Both the position numbers and the translations under genes were made by a program. Below are positions 1 through 7,670 of a DNA stretch of 49,371 bases, piece after piece. The DNA is taken from NCBI GenBank assembly GCA_959602645.1, contig CAUGTZ010000019.1, forward strand, positions 1 through 49,371, read 5' to 3'. Below the pieces are notes generated by a model. It had not been told where the DNA came from, did no database searches, and saw nothing but the letters and a program-made list of their open reading frames with translations. The stretch comes from an uncultured Collinsella sp. Lineage in GTDB: Bacteria; Actinomycetota; Coriobacteriia; Coriobacteriales; Coriobacteriaceae. The first letter of the stretch is position 1; each line of letters opens with the position of its first letter.

Positions 1-4
1 GAAA

Positions 5-38
5 ACCTCCCATTTCCCGATGTCCAAGAAATGGGAGG
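5..38. terminator. Hairpin, probable terminator of an upstream gene outside the window
   Basis: Inverted arms CCTCCCATTTC (about 7-17) and GAAATGGGAGG (28-38) enclose a 10-nt loop. Read on the minus strand the hairpin is followed by GTTTTC, so it would best end a minus-strand transcript arriving from the right, or act in both directions. No gene is visible in positions 1-122. The stretch 45-63 carries a CTGTCCCC motif shared with other intergenic palindromes of this window. Confidence 0.45.
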
Positions 39-122
39 CAGTTCACTGTCCCCTTCGTGGTGGTTTCGCATCGTGGTACCATGGTTCATATCGTTGTTTA
101 AACGACTAAGGGAGTAGACACC

Positions 123-2039
123 ATGGAAGAGGCCTATCGTCAAGCACGCAAGCGCGGCGAGCAAGGACGTCGACGCGCCATTAGTCAAAGCGAGCATCCG
201 TACCTCACGGACCTCGATAGCTTGGTTGCCCAGCTCCCCTTAGGCCAGCGAGAGAATGTCGGCCTGAGAGACATTCCGCTCGAAATGGTCGTCGGCACGG
301 TTACCAAGGGCCGTCAGTCGGCCTTTTCATGCAACTTTATGCCCTTGCTGCCGTTTAGCACCGAGTTCGCCCGCAAGTGGTCTAACCTCTACGACATCCA
401 GGTGACCGAGGGCTATCGCGATCCCGTCATCGTCACCGAATTCATGCATCGGTTTTACGTCCAAGAGGGCAACAAGCGTGTCAGCGTCCTCAAATTCCTG
501 GACGCCCCGACGGTTTCGGCCAAGGTCACCCGTCTCTACCCCGGCACATGGGATTCCGTCGAAAGCCGCCTATACGGTGAGTTCTGCGCGTTTTGGCGCG
601 TCTGCCCCCTATACGAGATCGAGTTCTCGCGCGAGGGAAGCTACGAAACGCTCGCCAAGATGCTCGGTCAGAACCTTATCGAAAAATGGCCGCAGAAAAA
701 AGTCGACTACCTGCGCCACACCTTCCTGCTCTTTAAGCGCGCCTACCTTCGCGCGGGCGGCGACCACCTGGACATTACGCCTGCCGATGCTATGCTCGTC
801 TACCTCAATGTGTACAACCAGGACCGCCTGCTGGATACGCCGACGGATATCGTCGTAAACCGCCTGTGCAAGATTTGGCGTGAGCTAGTCATTGCCGGCA
901 AAAATGACCAGGACAAGGTCAATCTTGTCGAAGCGCCGAGCGTCGATGAGGAGGAGACGCACGCCAAGTCCACCTCCGGCGTGCTCAACTTCTTTATGGG
1001 CAAGACCGTCTATTCGGCGGCTAACCCCCTGCGCATCGCCTTTATCCATGAGTTCCCCTGTGCGACGTCGAGCTGGGACAGCCTGCACGACCAAGGGCGC
1101 CAGTATCTCGACGAGCACTTTGGCGGTATTGTGCGCACCGAGGCGTTCGAGGACTGTCACGATCCGGACGTGTTCTACACCGCCGTGGAAACGGCTGTCA
1201 AACATGGAGACAACGTCATCTTCTCGACCTCGCACCGTTTGATGGAATACACGCTCAGGGCCGCCGTCGAGTATCCCCAGGTACGATTCCTCAACTGCTC
1301 TATCGGCCTTCCCCACCAAAGCGTCCGTTCGTACTTTGGCAAAATGTACGAGGCCAAGTTCCTCCTGGGCGCCCTTGCCGCCAGCATGGCGGACAACCAC
1401 CGCATCGGTTACCACGCGTCGGTCTTCGCCTCGGGCGCGCTCAGCGAGATCAACGCCTTTGCCATCGGCGCCTCGCTGCTCGACCCTCGCGCGCAGGTAA
1501 TCCTCACCTGGGGCGATGTGCCCGCCGGCGGTCTTGCCGAGGCCATGTGCCGCGAAGACGTGAGTGTTATGACCGGCGCCGACATGTCAAAGTCGCTCGA
1601 AGACCCCACGGCCTACGGACTTCACCGCCTGGTCGATGGCAAGGCCGTCGGCATCGCCATGCCGGTATGGAACTGGGGTCGATACTACGAGCTTATCGTG
1701 CGAAGCCTGCTGCATGGCACCTGGGATGAGACCAGTGACGACAGCCAGGTTCGCGCCGTCAACTACTGGTACGGCATGAGCTCGGGTGTCATCGACATTC
1801 GCTACGCTCCAGGCCTGCCCTATCAGACGCGCAAGCTTGTTCAGCTACTGCGCAATGGCATCGTTGAGGGCTCCATCAATCCATTTGGCGGCGAGCTCCA
1901 TAGCCAAGACGGCGTGGTGCAGATCGAGGGCTTTCCCCCGCTGCCAAGCACGCAAATCGTCGAGATGGACTGGCTGGCCGACAATGTGGTGGGCACCATT
2001 CCGCAGCCCAACGATGAGCCGAAGGTCCGCGCCCTATGA
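123..2039 (+). CDS. ParB-like N-terminal domain fused to a cytoplasmic BMP/PnrA-like ligand-binding domain
   Basis: 638 aa. ATG follows GGGAG with 8-nt spacing. Residues about 50-140 resemble a ParB/Srx-type domain: IPLEMVVGT, then a PVIV segment, then YVQEGNKRVSVLKFL, which sits where ParB proteins carry the GERRxRA nucleotide-binding motif. Residues about 300-600 resemble the basic membrane protein (BMP, PnrA-like) substrate-binding fold, whose studied members bind nucleosides outside the cell (NPLRIAFIHE start, IGYHASVFASGALSEINAFAIGA core, GVIDIRYAPGLP end). There is no signal peptide or lipobox, so this copy should be cytoplasmic. The downstream phosphoesterase overlaps by 4 nt (ATGA). 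Inference: an intracellular ligand sensor, perhaps a regulator. The exact function is unknown. Confidence 0.8.
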   Translation: MEEAYRQARKRGEQGRRRAISQSEHPYLTDLDSLVAQLPLGQRENVGLRDIPLEMVVGTVTKGRQSAFSCNFMPLLPFSTEFARKWSNLYDIQVTEGYRDPVIVTEFMHRFYVQEGNKRVSVLKFLDAPTVSAKVTRLYPGTWDSVESRLYGEFCAFWRVCPLYEIEFSREGSYETLAKMLGQNLIEKWPQKKVDYLRHTFLLFKRAYLRAGGDHLDITPADAMLVYLNVYNQDRLLDTPTDIVVNRLCKIWRELVIAGKNDQDKVNLVEAPSVDEEETHAKSTSGVLNFFMGKTVYSAANPLRIAFIHEFPCATSSWDSLHDQGRQYLDEHFGGIVRTEAFEDCHDPDVFYTAVETAVKHGDNVIFSTSHRLMEYTLRAAVEYPQVRFLNCSIGLPHQSVRSYFGKMYEAKFLLGALAASMADNHRIGYHASVFASGALSEINAFAIGASLLDPRAQVILTWGDVPAGGLAEAMCREDVSVMTGADMSKSLEDPTAYGLHRLVDGKAVGIAMPVWNWGRYYELIVRSLLHGTWDETSDDSQVRAVNYWYGMSSGVIDIRYAPGLPYQTRKLVQLLRNGIVEGSINPFGGELHSQDGVVQIEGFPPLPSTQIVEMDWLADNVVGTIPQPNDEPKVRAL

Positions 2040-2746
2040 AAATCCTTGCCATAGCCGATACCGAAGAACGATGCCTTTGGGAGTGCTTTCGCAAGGAACG
2101 CTTTGAGGGTGTCGACCTGATTTTGTCCGCTGGCGATCTGGACCCGGACTATCTTGAGTTTTTGGTCACGGTCATCAACAGGCCGCTCATCTACGTGCGC
2201 GGCAATCACGATGACCGTTACGCACGTCAAGCACCGGGCGGCTGTATCTGTGTCGAAGACACCGTGTACGTGTATCGCGGCGTCCGCATTGCGGGGCTTG
2301 GCGGCTCCATGCGCTACCGAGATGGCGCCAACATGTACACCGAGCGCGAGATGGCCAAGCGCGTGCGAAAGCTGTCCCGCAAAGTGAAGATGGTCGGCGG
2401 CTGCGACATCTTGCTCACCCATGCGCCCGCCGCCGGCGTGGGCGATCTGGACGATCTGCCACATCGAGGATTCGAATGCTTTAACACAGCGCTCGAGTCC
2501 TGGAATCCCGACTACATGGTGCACGGGCATGTGCACCAATGCTATGGTCACGACTTTCAACGTGAGCGTCAGCATGCATGCGGGGCAACGATCATCAACG
2601 CCAGCGGCTATACTCAGTTTGAGCTCGACCAGACGCGTTACCCCATCCGTGGCTGGCAGGCAGCCTGGCTCAATTCGCAAACCATGCGTCGCGAACTCAA
2701 GCGCCACGAGGCCATCGAGTCCTCAACCGCCAGAACCCCCTGGTAA
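2036..2746 (+). CDS. Calcineurin-like metallophosphoesterase
   Basis: 236 aa. Metal-binding motifs of the family appear in order: an unusual first motif (IADTEE, where DxH is usual), GDLDPDY, GNHDDRY (residues about 58-64), LLTHAP and HGHVHQ (about 163-168). This suggests a small YfcE/Icc-like phosphatase or phosphodiesterase of unknown substrate. The first motif lacks the usual histidine, which may change metal-site 1. Its start overlaps the stop of the ParB-BMP gene (ATGA), so the two are translationally coupled and probably act on the same signal or metabolite. A hairpin with a T tail follows directly. Confidence 0.85.
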   Translation: MKILAIADTEERCLWECFRKERFEGVDLILSAGDLDPDYLEFLVTVINRPLIYVRGNHDDRYARQAPGGCICVEDTVYVYRGVRIAGLGGSMRYRDGANMYTEREMAKRVRKLSRKVKMVGGCDILLTHAPAAGVGDLDDLPHRGFECFNTALESWNPDYMVHGHVHQCYGHDFQRERQHACGATIINASGYTQFELDQTRYPIRGWQAAWLNSQTMRRELKRHEAIESSTARTPW

Positions 2747-2782
2747 CCACCACAAAGGGGACAGGCACCTTTGTGGTGGTTT
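2745..2782 (+). terminator. Terminator/REP-like hairpin after the phosphoesterase
   Basis: A perfect 14-bp stem, AACCACCACAAAGG (2745-2758) with CCTTTGTGGTGGTT (2768-2781), overlaps the stop region of the upstream gene and ends in a short T run. The loop side holds GGGACAGGCACC. That GGGACAG core recurs in other palindromes of the window, so this may be a dispersed repeat used as a terminator. Confidence 0.7.
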
Positions 2783-2796
2783 TGGCCCAAGATAGC

Positions 2797-2836
2797 AAGA
2801 AACCCGGTCCTGCACGAGGCAGAACCGGGTTTCTTT
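2797..2836 (-). terminator. Terminator of the rplK-rplA transcript
   Basis: A 17-bp stem with one mismatch (2797-2813 with 2819-2835) is built around AAACCCGG and CCGGGTTT. It lies just past the rplA stop on the minus strand. It faces the hairpin of the convergent plus-strand operon 15 bp away. Confidence 0.75.
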
Positions 2837-2871
2837 AGCAATGCTTGCTTTGCTCAGGCAGTAACCGTTAG

Positions 2872-3579
2872 TTACTCAGCCAGGAAGTCGCGCTGGATAG
2901 CGGGATCGACCTTGACGCCAGGGCCCATGGTAGAAGACACGGAGATGGACTTGACGTACTTGCCCTTAGCAGAAGAGGGCTTGACGCGCAGGATCTCGGT
3001 GTACAGGGCAGCGTAGTTCTCGACGAGCTGCTGCTCGGAGAAGGACTTCTTGCCCAGGGGCACGTGGCAGATGCCATAACGGTCGGCGCGGTACTCAACG
3101 CGGCCGGCCTTGAGCTCGGAGACCATCTTGGCGACGTCCATGGTCACGGTGCCGAGCTTGGGGTTCGGCATGAGGCCACGGGGACCAAGGATCTTACCGA
3201 TGCGGCCAACCTTGGCCATCATGTTCGGCGTAGCGATAGCGGCGTCGAAGTTGATCTCGCCCTTCTGGATCTGGGCGACGAGCTCGTCGGAACCGATGAT
3301 GTCGGCGCCGGCAGCCTCGGCCTCGCGGGCCTTCTCGCCCTCGGCGAAGACGGCAACACGAATGGTCTTGCCGGTGCCGTGGGGCAGGGAGATGGAGCCG
3401 CGGATGTTCTGGTCGGCCTTACGAGTATCGACGCCCAGACGGAAGTGGGCCTCGACGGTCTCGTCGAACTTGGCGGTGTCGAGCTCCTTGATGAGCTTGG
3501 CAGCCTGAAGGGGGGTGTAGAGCGTGGCGCGGTCGATCTTCTCGGCAGCGGCGTTATAGCTCTTACCATGCTTAGCCAT
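2872..3579 (-). CDS. rplA: 50S ribosomal protein L1
   Basis: 235 aa (MAKHGKSYNAA). An ATG two codons upstream lies only 2 nt from AGGAGG, so the second ATG, 8 nt away, is the better start. The body is typical L1, with an RGSISLPHGTGKT-type segment and MPNPKLGTVT, which belongs to the conserved rRNA-binding surface. It binds 23S rRNA at the L1 stalk, and in many bacteria it represses its own mRNA. It is last in secE-nusG-rplK-rplA. About 117 nt of structured DNA separates it from rplK. Confidence 0.97.
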   Translation of the reverse strand: MAKHGKSYNAAAEKIDRATLYTPLQAAKLIKELDTAKFDETVEAHFRLGVDTRKADQNIRGSISLPHGTGKTIRVAVFAEGEKAREAEAAGADIIGSDELVAQIQKGEINFDAAIATPNMMAKVGRIGKILGPRGLMPNPKLGTVTMDVAKMVSELKAGRVEYRADRYGICHVPLGKKSFSEQQLVENYAALYTEILRVKPSSAKGKYVKSISVSSTMGPGVKVDPAIQRDFLAE

Positions 3580-3696
3580 GTGCATTACCTCCTGTGGTTA
3601 AACGGGCGCGTGCCCTCCCACATCGTATCGTGTGCCCTATTGCACACATTTAACGGGCGCCCCGGTTGGAGCACCCGTCGTTACCAAAAGAAATCG
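3580..3696 (-). promoter_or_regulatory. Structured rplK-rplA intergenic region, candidate L1 autoregulatory leader
   Basis: Two stem-loops can be read on the minus strand: ACGGGTGCTCC pairing imperfectly with GGGGCGCCCGT (about 3650-3684), and GTGTGC pairing with GCACAC (about 3631-3648). Both lie upstream of the rplA ribosome-binding site. L1 autoregulates the L11-L1 operon by binding its mRNA in several bacteria. Assigning that role here is inference from position and structure only. Confidence 0.35.
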
Positions 3697-4125
3697 CTAC
3701 TCAGCGATGGTGACGCCCATGGAACGGGCGGTACCGGCGATGATCTTCTTGGCGGCGTCAATGTCGTTGGCATTGAGGTCCGGCATCTTGATCTCGGCGA
3801 TCTTGGTGAGCTGCTCCTGGGAGAGCTGACCAACCTTGTCGGCCTGGGGCTTAGCGGAACCAGACTTGAGGTTCAGCTCCTTCTTGATGAGGTGAGCCGC
3901 CGGCGGGGTCTTGGTGATGAAGGAGAAGGACTTATCCTCGTAGACAGTGATCTCAACGGGGATGATGTCGCCCTTCTTGTCCTGCGTCTCGGCGTTAAAG
4001 GCCTGGCAGAACTGCATGATGTTCACGCCAGCAGCGCCCAGGGCGGGGCCGACGGGAGGAGCGGGGTTAGCTGCACCAGCAGGAATCTGGAGCTTAATGA
4101 CGTTGGCAACCTTCTTCTCAGCCAT
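3697..4125 (-). CDS. rplK: 50S ribosomal protein L11
   Basis: 142 aa, normal length. The start is the ATG of MAEKKVANVIK; AAAGGA lies 7 nt upstream, whereas an ATG two codons earlier is too close. The family signature PAGAANPAPPVGPALG is present at residues 15-30, as is the C-terminal rRNA-binding segment ending in GTARSMGVTI. It forms the GTPase-associated centre with 23S rRNA. Confidence 0.97.
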   Translation of the reverse strand: MAEKKVANVIKLQIPAGAANPAPPVGPALGAAGVNIMQFCQAFNAETQDKKGDIIPVEITVYEDKSFSFITKTPPAAHLIKKELNLKSGSAKPQADKVGQLSQEQLTKIAEIKMPDLNANDIDAAKKIIAGTARSMGVTIAE

Positions 4126-4245
4126 GGTCATTCCTTTCGAATCACGAGTGTGAAGTACTTGCTATATCGTAAGCACGCACGTGTTAGAAGCACTCCTGAG
4201 ATGAGCAGTCACAGAAGAAGCACGCTCGCGCGAACGGACGAAAAC

Positions 4246-4782
4246 TTAAGCGATGACAGCGACCTGGTTAAAGTCGAGCTCGACCGGCGTCTCGCGGCCA
4301 AAGATCATCAGCGTGACCTTGAGCTTGCCTGCCTCGGTGTTAACCTCGGAGACCTTGCCATCAAAGTCGGTAAGCGGACCATCGGTGACGCGGACGGACG
4401 TGCCGACCTCAATATCAACCGAGGTGCGCTTGGGCGAATCGCCCTTACCGGGACGACGAGTCATCTTATTGTACTCGTCGCGAGAAAGCGGAGCGGGCTT
4501 GCCATTGCCGCCCAGGAAACCGGTGACGCCGGGCGTGTTGCGAACACACGTCCAAGCATCGTCATCCATCTCCATGCGAACCAGGACATAACCCGGGAAG
4601 ATCTTGGAATCCTTGGTCTCGCGCTTGCCACCCTCTTTGATCTCGGTGACGCGCTCCATAGGAATCTCGATATCAAAGATACGGTCCTGCATGCCCATGG
4701 TCTCGATGCGATGCTCGAGATCGGACTTAACACGGTTCTCGTATCCAGAGTAAGTGTGAACGACGTACCAACGCTTAGACAT
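4246..4782 (-). CDS. nusG: Transcription termination/antitermination factor NusG
   Basis: 178 aa. The NGN domain occupies about residues 1-115 (KRWYVVHTYSGYENRVK, then the FPGYVLVRM core). A linker with GKGDSPKR leads to a C-terminal KOW domain, about 125-178 (VGTSVRVTDGPLTDFDGKV). It binds RNA polymerase and, in other bacteria, Rho or S10. It starts 3 nt after the secE stop and precedes rplK, the usual bacterial order. Confidence 0.97.
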   Translation of the reverse strand: MSKRWYVVHTYSGYENRVKSDLEHRIETMGMQDRIFDIEIPMERVTEIKEGGKRETKDSKIFPGYVLVRMEMDDDAWTCVRNTPGVTGFLGGNGKPAPLSRDEYNKMTRRPGKGDSPKRTSVDIEVGTSVRVTDGPLTDFDGKVSEVNTEAGKLKVTLMIFGRETPVELDFNQVAVIA

Positions 4783-4785
4783 GGT

Positions 4786-5124
4786 TTAGCCCCTCAATCC
4801 AGAGAACAGAGCAAGAGCCTCGCCAAAGCCAGCATCGAGCAGAGCGATGACGACGCCGACGACGATCAGAGAAGCGCAAACGACGACCGAGTAGTTCACG
4901 AGCTCCTTCTTATCGGGCCACGTGACACGCTTCATCTCGGACTTCACCGAAGCGAAATACTTCTTGGTGCGGGCGAAGAAACCAGGCTTCTCGTTCTTCT
5001 TGGACTTCGCAGCCTTCTCGTTCTTCTTGGCAACGGCCTTCTTGGCCTCAACCTTGGAGTTGGCGGCAGCGTTGTTGGCAGGTGCCGGCTGCTGAGCCTT
5101 CTTCTTGTTCTTCTTGTTGGCCAT
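4786..5124 (-). CDS. secE: Preprotein translocase subunit SecE
   Basis: 112 aa. A long Lys/Ala-rich N-terminal extension (residues 1-45) precedes the core SecE signature FFARTKKYFASVKSEMKRVTWPDKKEL and one transmembrane helix (about 80-102, VVVCASLIVVGVVIALL). The extended basic N-terminus is common in Actinobacteria. GGAGG precedes the ATG. It is the SecYEG clamp subunit in the membrane. Confidence 0.95.
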   Translation of the reverse strand: MANKKNKKKAQQPAPANNAAANSKVEAKKAVAKKNEKAAKSKKNEKPGFFARTKKYFASVKSEMKRVTWPDKKELVNYSVVVCASLIVVGVVIALLDAGFGEALALFSGLRG

Positions 5125-5163
5125 TTGGGTTACCTCCGCGCAATGCGCTTATACATGAGTAAA

Positions 5164-5191
5164 CCGTAAGCCCCCAATTGGGAGCTTACGG
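5164..5191 (-). terminator. Hairpin between tRNA-Trp and secE
   Basis: The 12-bp stem CCGTAAGCTCCC/GGGGGCTTACGG has an AATT loop and is followed on the minus strand by TTTACT. It could end the rpmG/tRNA-Trp transcript or act as a partial terminator before secE-nusG-rplKA. Confidence 0.5.
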
Positions 5192-5200
5192 AATAATGAC

Positions 5201-5276
5201 TGGCACGCCAGGAAGGACTCGAACCCTCAACACTCGGTTTTGGAGACCGATGCTCTACCAATTGAACTACTGGCGT
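5201..5276 (-). tRNA. tRNA-Trp (CCA)
   Basis: The cloverleaf reads from ACGCCAG at 5276 to CTGGCGT, discriminator G and an encoded CCA at 5201-5203. The anticodon loop holds CCA in GGTCTCCAAAACC, and the T-arm is GGTTCGAGTCC. It lies between rpmG and secE, as in many bacteria. Confidence 0.95.
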
Positions 5277-5289
5277 ATGTGACTAGAGA

Positions 5290-5439
5290 CTAGCGAGTCT
5301 CTTTGTGCAGCGTGTGGTGACGGCACCAGGGGCAATACTTCTTGATCTCCATACGATCAGGCATGTTCGACTTGTTCTTGGTGGTCGTATAGTTGCGGCG
5401 CTTGCACTCAGTGCACGCAAGAGTAACTAGAGTACGCAT
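5290..5439 (-). CDS. rpmG: 50S ribosomal protein L33
   Basis: A 49-aa gene translated directly from the sequence: it begins MRTLVTLACTECKRRNY and ends HHTLHKETR. The zinc-ribbon pairs CTEC (residues 9-12) and CPWC (36-39) are both intact, so this is the zinc-binding C+ form. AAAGGT lies upstream of the ATG at 5439. It sits between tuf and tRNA-Trp/secE, the classical place for rpmG. Confidence 0.95.
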   Translation of the reverse strand: MRTLVTLACTECKRRNYTTTKNKSNMPDRMEIKKYCPWCRHHTLHKETR

Positions 5440-5654
5440 TTATCCTGAACCTTTCATTTCCGCCCCGTACGGGCACGAGTTGGTACTTTATCAGCTCTAC
5501 GTAAGTGCTGTCAATGAAAACCTCGAATCAATTGGTTCTCGCTGGATCCATTCATATTTGGAACACATCAATGAAGCCAGCGAGACCTAATCGATCCCTC
5601 ACGCTCGGCTTAAGAGCGAGCGAAGCGCAATCGTCAGGGAACAAGCCCCGCGTA

Positions 5655-5690
5655 GAAAAGAACCCGGCACCCTATAAGTGCCGGGTTCTC
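5655..5690 (-). terminator. Terminator of the tRNA-tuf operon
   Basis: A perfect 11-bp stem GAACCCGGCAC (5660-5670)/GTGCCGGGTTC (5679-5689) is followed on the minus strand by TTTTC. It is placed 30 bp past the tuf stop. Confidence 0.85.
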
Positions 5691-5718
5691 TCTAAGTCAG
5701 CTATATCAAAGAGCTAAT

Positions 5719-6909
5719 TTACTCAATGATCGTGGAGACGATGCCCGAACCGACGGTGTGGCCACCCTCGCGGATAGCGAAGCGCAGGCCCTCCTCCATG
5801 GCGATCGGGTGAATGAGGTCGCCCTCGATGGTGATGTGGTCACCAGGCATAGCCATCTCGGTGCCCTCGGGGAGCTTGACCGTACCGGTAACGTCGGTGG
5901 TACGGAAGTAGAACTGAGGACGATAACCATCGAAGAACGGGGTGTGACGGCCGCCCTCCTCCTTGGTCAGAACGTAGATCTCGCCGGTGAACTTGGTGTG
6001 CGGGGTAACCGAACCGGGCTTGCAGAGAACCTGGCCGCGCTCGATGTCCTCGCGCTTGATGCCGCGTAGCAGCAGACCGACGTTGTCGCCAGCCTCGCAG
6101 AAGTCCATGGACTTACGGAACATCTCGATACCGGTAACGACGGTGTTCTGCGTATCCTTGATGCCGACGATCTCGACGGGCTCGTTGAGCTTGAGCTCAC
6201 CGCGCTCGACACGGCCGGTAGCAACGGTACCACGGCCGGAGATGGTCATAACGTCCTCAACGGCCATCAGGAACGGGAGGTCGTTATTACGAGCAGGCGT
6301 CGGGATGTACTCGTCGACGGCCTTCATGAGCTCGCGAATGGCGTCCATCCACTTGGCGTCGCCCTCGAGAGCGCCCAGAGCGGAACCACGGATGACGGGG
6401 ATGTCGTCGCCGGGGAAATCGTACTCGGAGAGGAGCTCACGGGTCTCCATCTCGACGAGGTCGATGAGCTCGTCATCGTCGACCATGTCGCACTTGTTCA
6501 GGAAGACGACGATGTAGGGAACGCCGACCTGACGGGCGAGCAGGATGTGCTCGCGAGTCTGAGCCATGGGGCCGTCGGTAGCGGCGATGACCAGGATAGC
6601 GCCGTCCATCTGAGCAGCACCAGAGATCATGTTCTTGACGTAGTCAGCGTGGCCCGGGCAGTCAACGTGAGCGTAGTGACGGGCAGCAGTCTCGTACTCG
6701 ACGTGGGAGACGGAGATCGTGATGCCGCGCTCGCGCTCCTCGGGAGCCTTGTCGATGTTCTCGAACGCAGTGAAGTCAGCCTTGCAGCCCTCGGTCTCAG
6801 AGAGAACCTTGGTGATGGCGGCGGTCAGCGTGGTCTTGCCGTGGTCGACGTGACCAATGGTGCCGATGTTAACATGCGGCTTAGTGCGCTCAAACTTCTC
6901 TTTGGCCAT
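5719..6909 (-). CDS. tuf: Elongation factor Tu
   Basis: 396 aa, full length. GTPase motifs: GHVDHGKT (residues 19-26), DCPGH, and NKCD with the SAL box. Domains 2 and 3 are intact (RTTDVTGTVKLPEG, ending VGSGIVSTIIE). It delivers aminoacyl-tRNA to the ribosome. Here it is co-transcribed behind tRNA-Tyr, tRNA-Thr and tRNA-Met from the promoter near 7.33 kb, a tRNA-tufB type arrangement. GGAGGGC lies before the ATG. Confidence 0.98.
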   Translation of the reverse strand: MAKEKFERTKPHVNIGTIGHVDHGKTTLTAAITKVLSETEGCKADFTAFENIDKAPEERERGITISVSHVEYETAARHYAHVDCPGHADYVKNMISGAAQMDGAILVIAATDGPMAQTREHILLARQVGVPYIVVFLNKCDMVDDDELIDLVEMETRELLSEYDFPGDDIPVIRGSALGALEGDAKWMDAIRELMKAVDEYIPTPARNNDLPFLMAVEDVMTISGRGTVATGRVERGELKLNEPVEIVGIKDTQNTVVTGIEMFRKSMDFCEAGDNVGLLLRGIKREDIERGQVLCKPGSVTPHTKFTGEIYVLTKEEGGRHTPFFDGYRPQFYFRTTDVTGTVKLPEGTEMAMPGDHITIEGDLIHPIAMEEGLRFAIREGGHTVGSGIVSTIIE

Positions 6910-7005
6910 AAAGCCCTCCTCTTAACAGGTCGTCCCCGGACGGGACTTTGCCTTTATACCATAGTGGCCTCTCAACATATTATTGAGAAGCCACCGTGTT
7001 ACCTA

Positions 7006-7082
7006 TGGTAGCGGTGACTGGATTCGAACCAGTGACGCCACGGGTATGAACCGTGTGCTCTAACCAACTGAGCTACACCGCC
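7006..7082 (-). tRNA. tRNA-Met (CAT), elongator type
   Basis: It starts GGCGGTGTAGCTCAG at 7082 and ends with discriminator A plus an encoded CCA at 7006-7008. The anticodon is CAT in CGGTTCATACCCG. The paired G1 at the acceptor end and the GGCGGTG acceptor fit elongator rather than initiator tRNA. An Ile2 (k2C) identity cannot be fully excluded by eye. Confidence 0.92.
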
Positions 7083-7085
7083 GGA

Positions 7086-7161
7086 TGGAGCCTGCAACCA
7101 GACTTGAACTGGTGACCTCTTCGTTACCAACGAAGTGCTCTACCGACTGAGCTATACAGGC
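7086..7161 (-). tRNA. tRNA-Thr (GGT)
   Basis: Acceptor GCCTGTA (7161 side) pairs with TGCAGGC, followed by discriminator T and an encoded CCA at 7086-7088. The anticodon is GGT in CGTTGGTAACG. It lies 3 nt upstream of tRNA-Met in the same operon. Confidence 0.95.
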
Positions 7162-7171
7162 ACTTGACGGG

Positions 7172-7253
7172 TGGGAGCTATAGGATTCGAACCTATGTAG
7201 GCAGAGCCAACGGGTTTACAGCCCGTCCCCATTAACCACTCGGGCAAACTCCC
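7172..7253 (-). tRNA. tRNA-Tyr (GTA)
   Basis: 82 nt with the long variable arm of class II tRNAs. The anticodon is GTA in GGGCTGTAAACCC. Acceptor GGGAGTT pairs with AGCTCCC. The 3' end reads A then CCC, so unlike its neighbours the CCA tail is not encoded and must be added. It is the first gene of the tRNA-tuf operon. Confidence 0.94.
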
Positions 7254-7315
7254 AAACGTTCAAGTATCCGCAGGTTCTTTGGTCTTTTGGACCGCCGCCC
7301 CCGCGAACGAAAAAG

Positions 7316-7345
7316 ATAATACGATGCAACCTTGGGGGCTGTCAA
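7316..7345 (-). promoter_or_regulatory. Promoter of the tRNA-Tyr-Thr-Met-tuf operon
   Basis: On the minus strand a consensus -35 TTGACA (7340-7345) and a -10 TATTAT (7316-7321) are separated by 18 bp, about 60 nt upstream of tRNA-Tyr. It is one of the best sigma70-type matches in the window, as expected for tuf. Confidence 0.8.
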
Positions 7346-7560
7346 TGAAAACCTCTAGATACACGGTCCCGGGCGTATCTATATACCTTTGACCTGCGGT
7401 TTTGTTGAGTTTGGATATGAAGGACAGTGGATTTGGCTGCGCTGGTGACATTTCCCAAGGGAACACTTTGTCACGGTGGAGTGCGCCTACAGCATCGACC
7501 TTCGGTAACGACCCTCTTGCACTATTACATAGGTCGCGATCGGGCTTCCCTGGCTTGATC

Positions 7561-7670
7561 GAGCGTGGATTTTCTCCCGTTTGAAATCGAGCGTGGACTT
7601 TCTCCCGCTTTTAGCGCGGCTCAAAGGCCAAAGTGGCAGATTATCCACGCTCATTCTCCAGGCGGGAGAA
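7561..7670. repeat. Cluster of GAGCGTGGAT-type palindromic repeats
   Basis: Two direct 19-mers, GAGCGTGGATTTTCTCCCG (7561-7579) and GAGCGTGGACTTTCTCCCG (7589-7607), are 28 bp apart. An inverted copy ATTATCCACGCTC (7640-7652) follows, then GCGGGAGAA (7662-7670), complementary to the TTCTCCCGC of the second copy. The whole block is an imperfect palindrome. The same motif appears near 11.7 kb and 24.65 kb. Confidence 0.85.

Noticed and set aside
3064..5169. A 701-codon open frame on the plus strand across rplA, rplK, nusG and secE
   Set aside because: It lies wholly antisense to four well-conserved genes; such frames arise from GC-biased third positions. The same applies to long antisense frames over clpC, cysS, lysS and argC.
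7402..7584. A 60-codon plus-strand frame as a small protein
   Set aside because: No ribosome-binding site, no recognisable features, and its 3' end runs into the palindromic repeat cluster.
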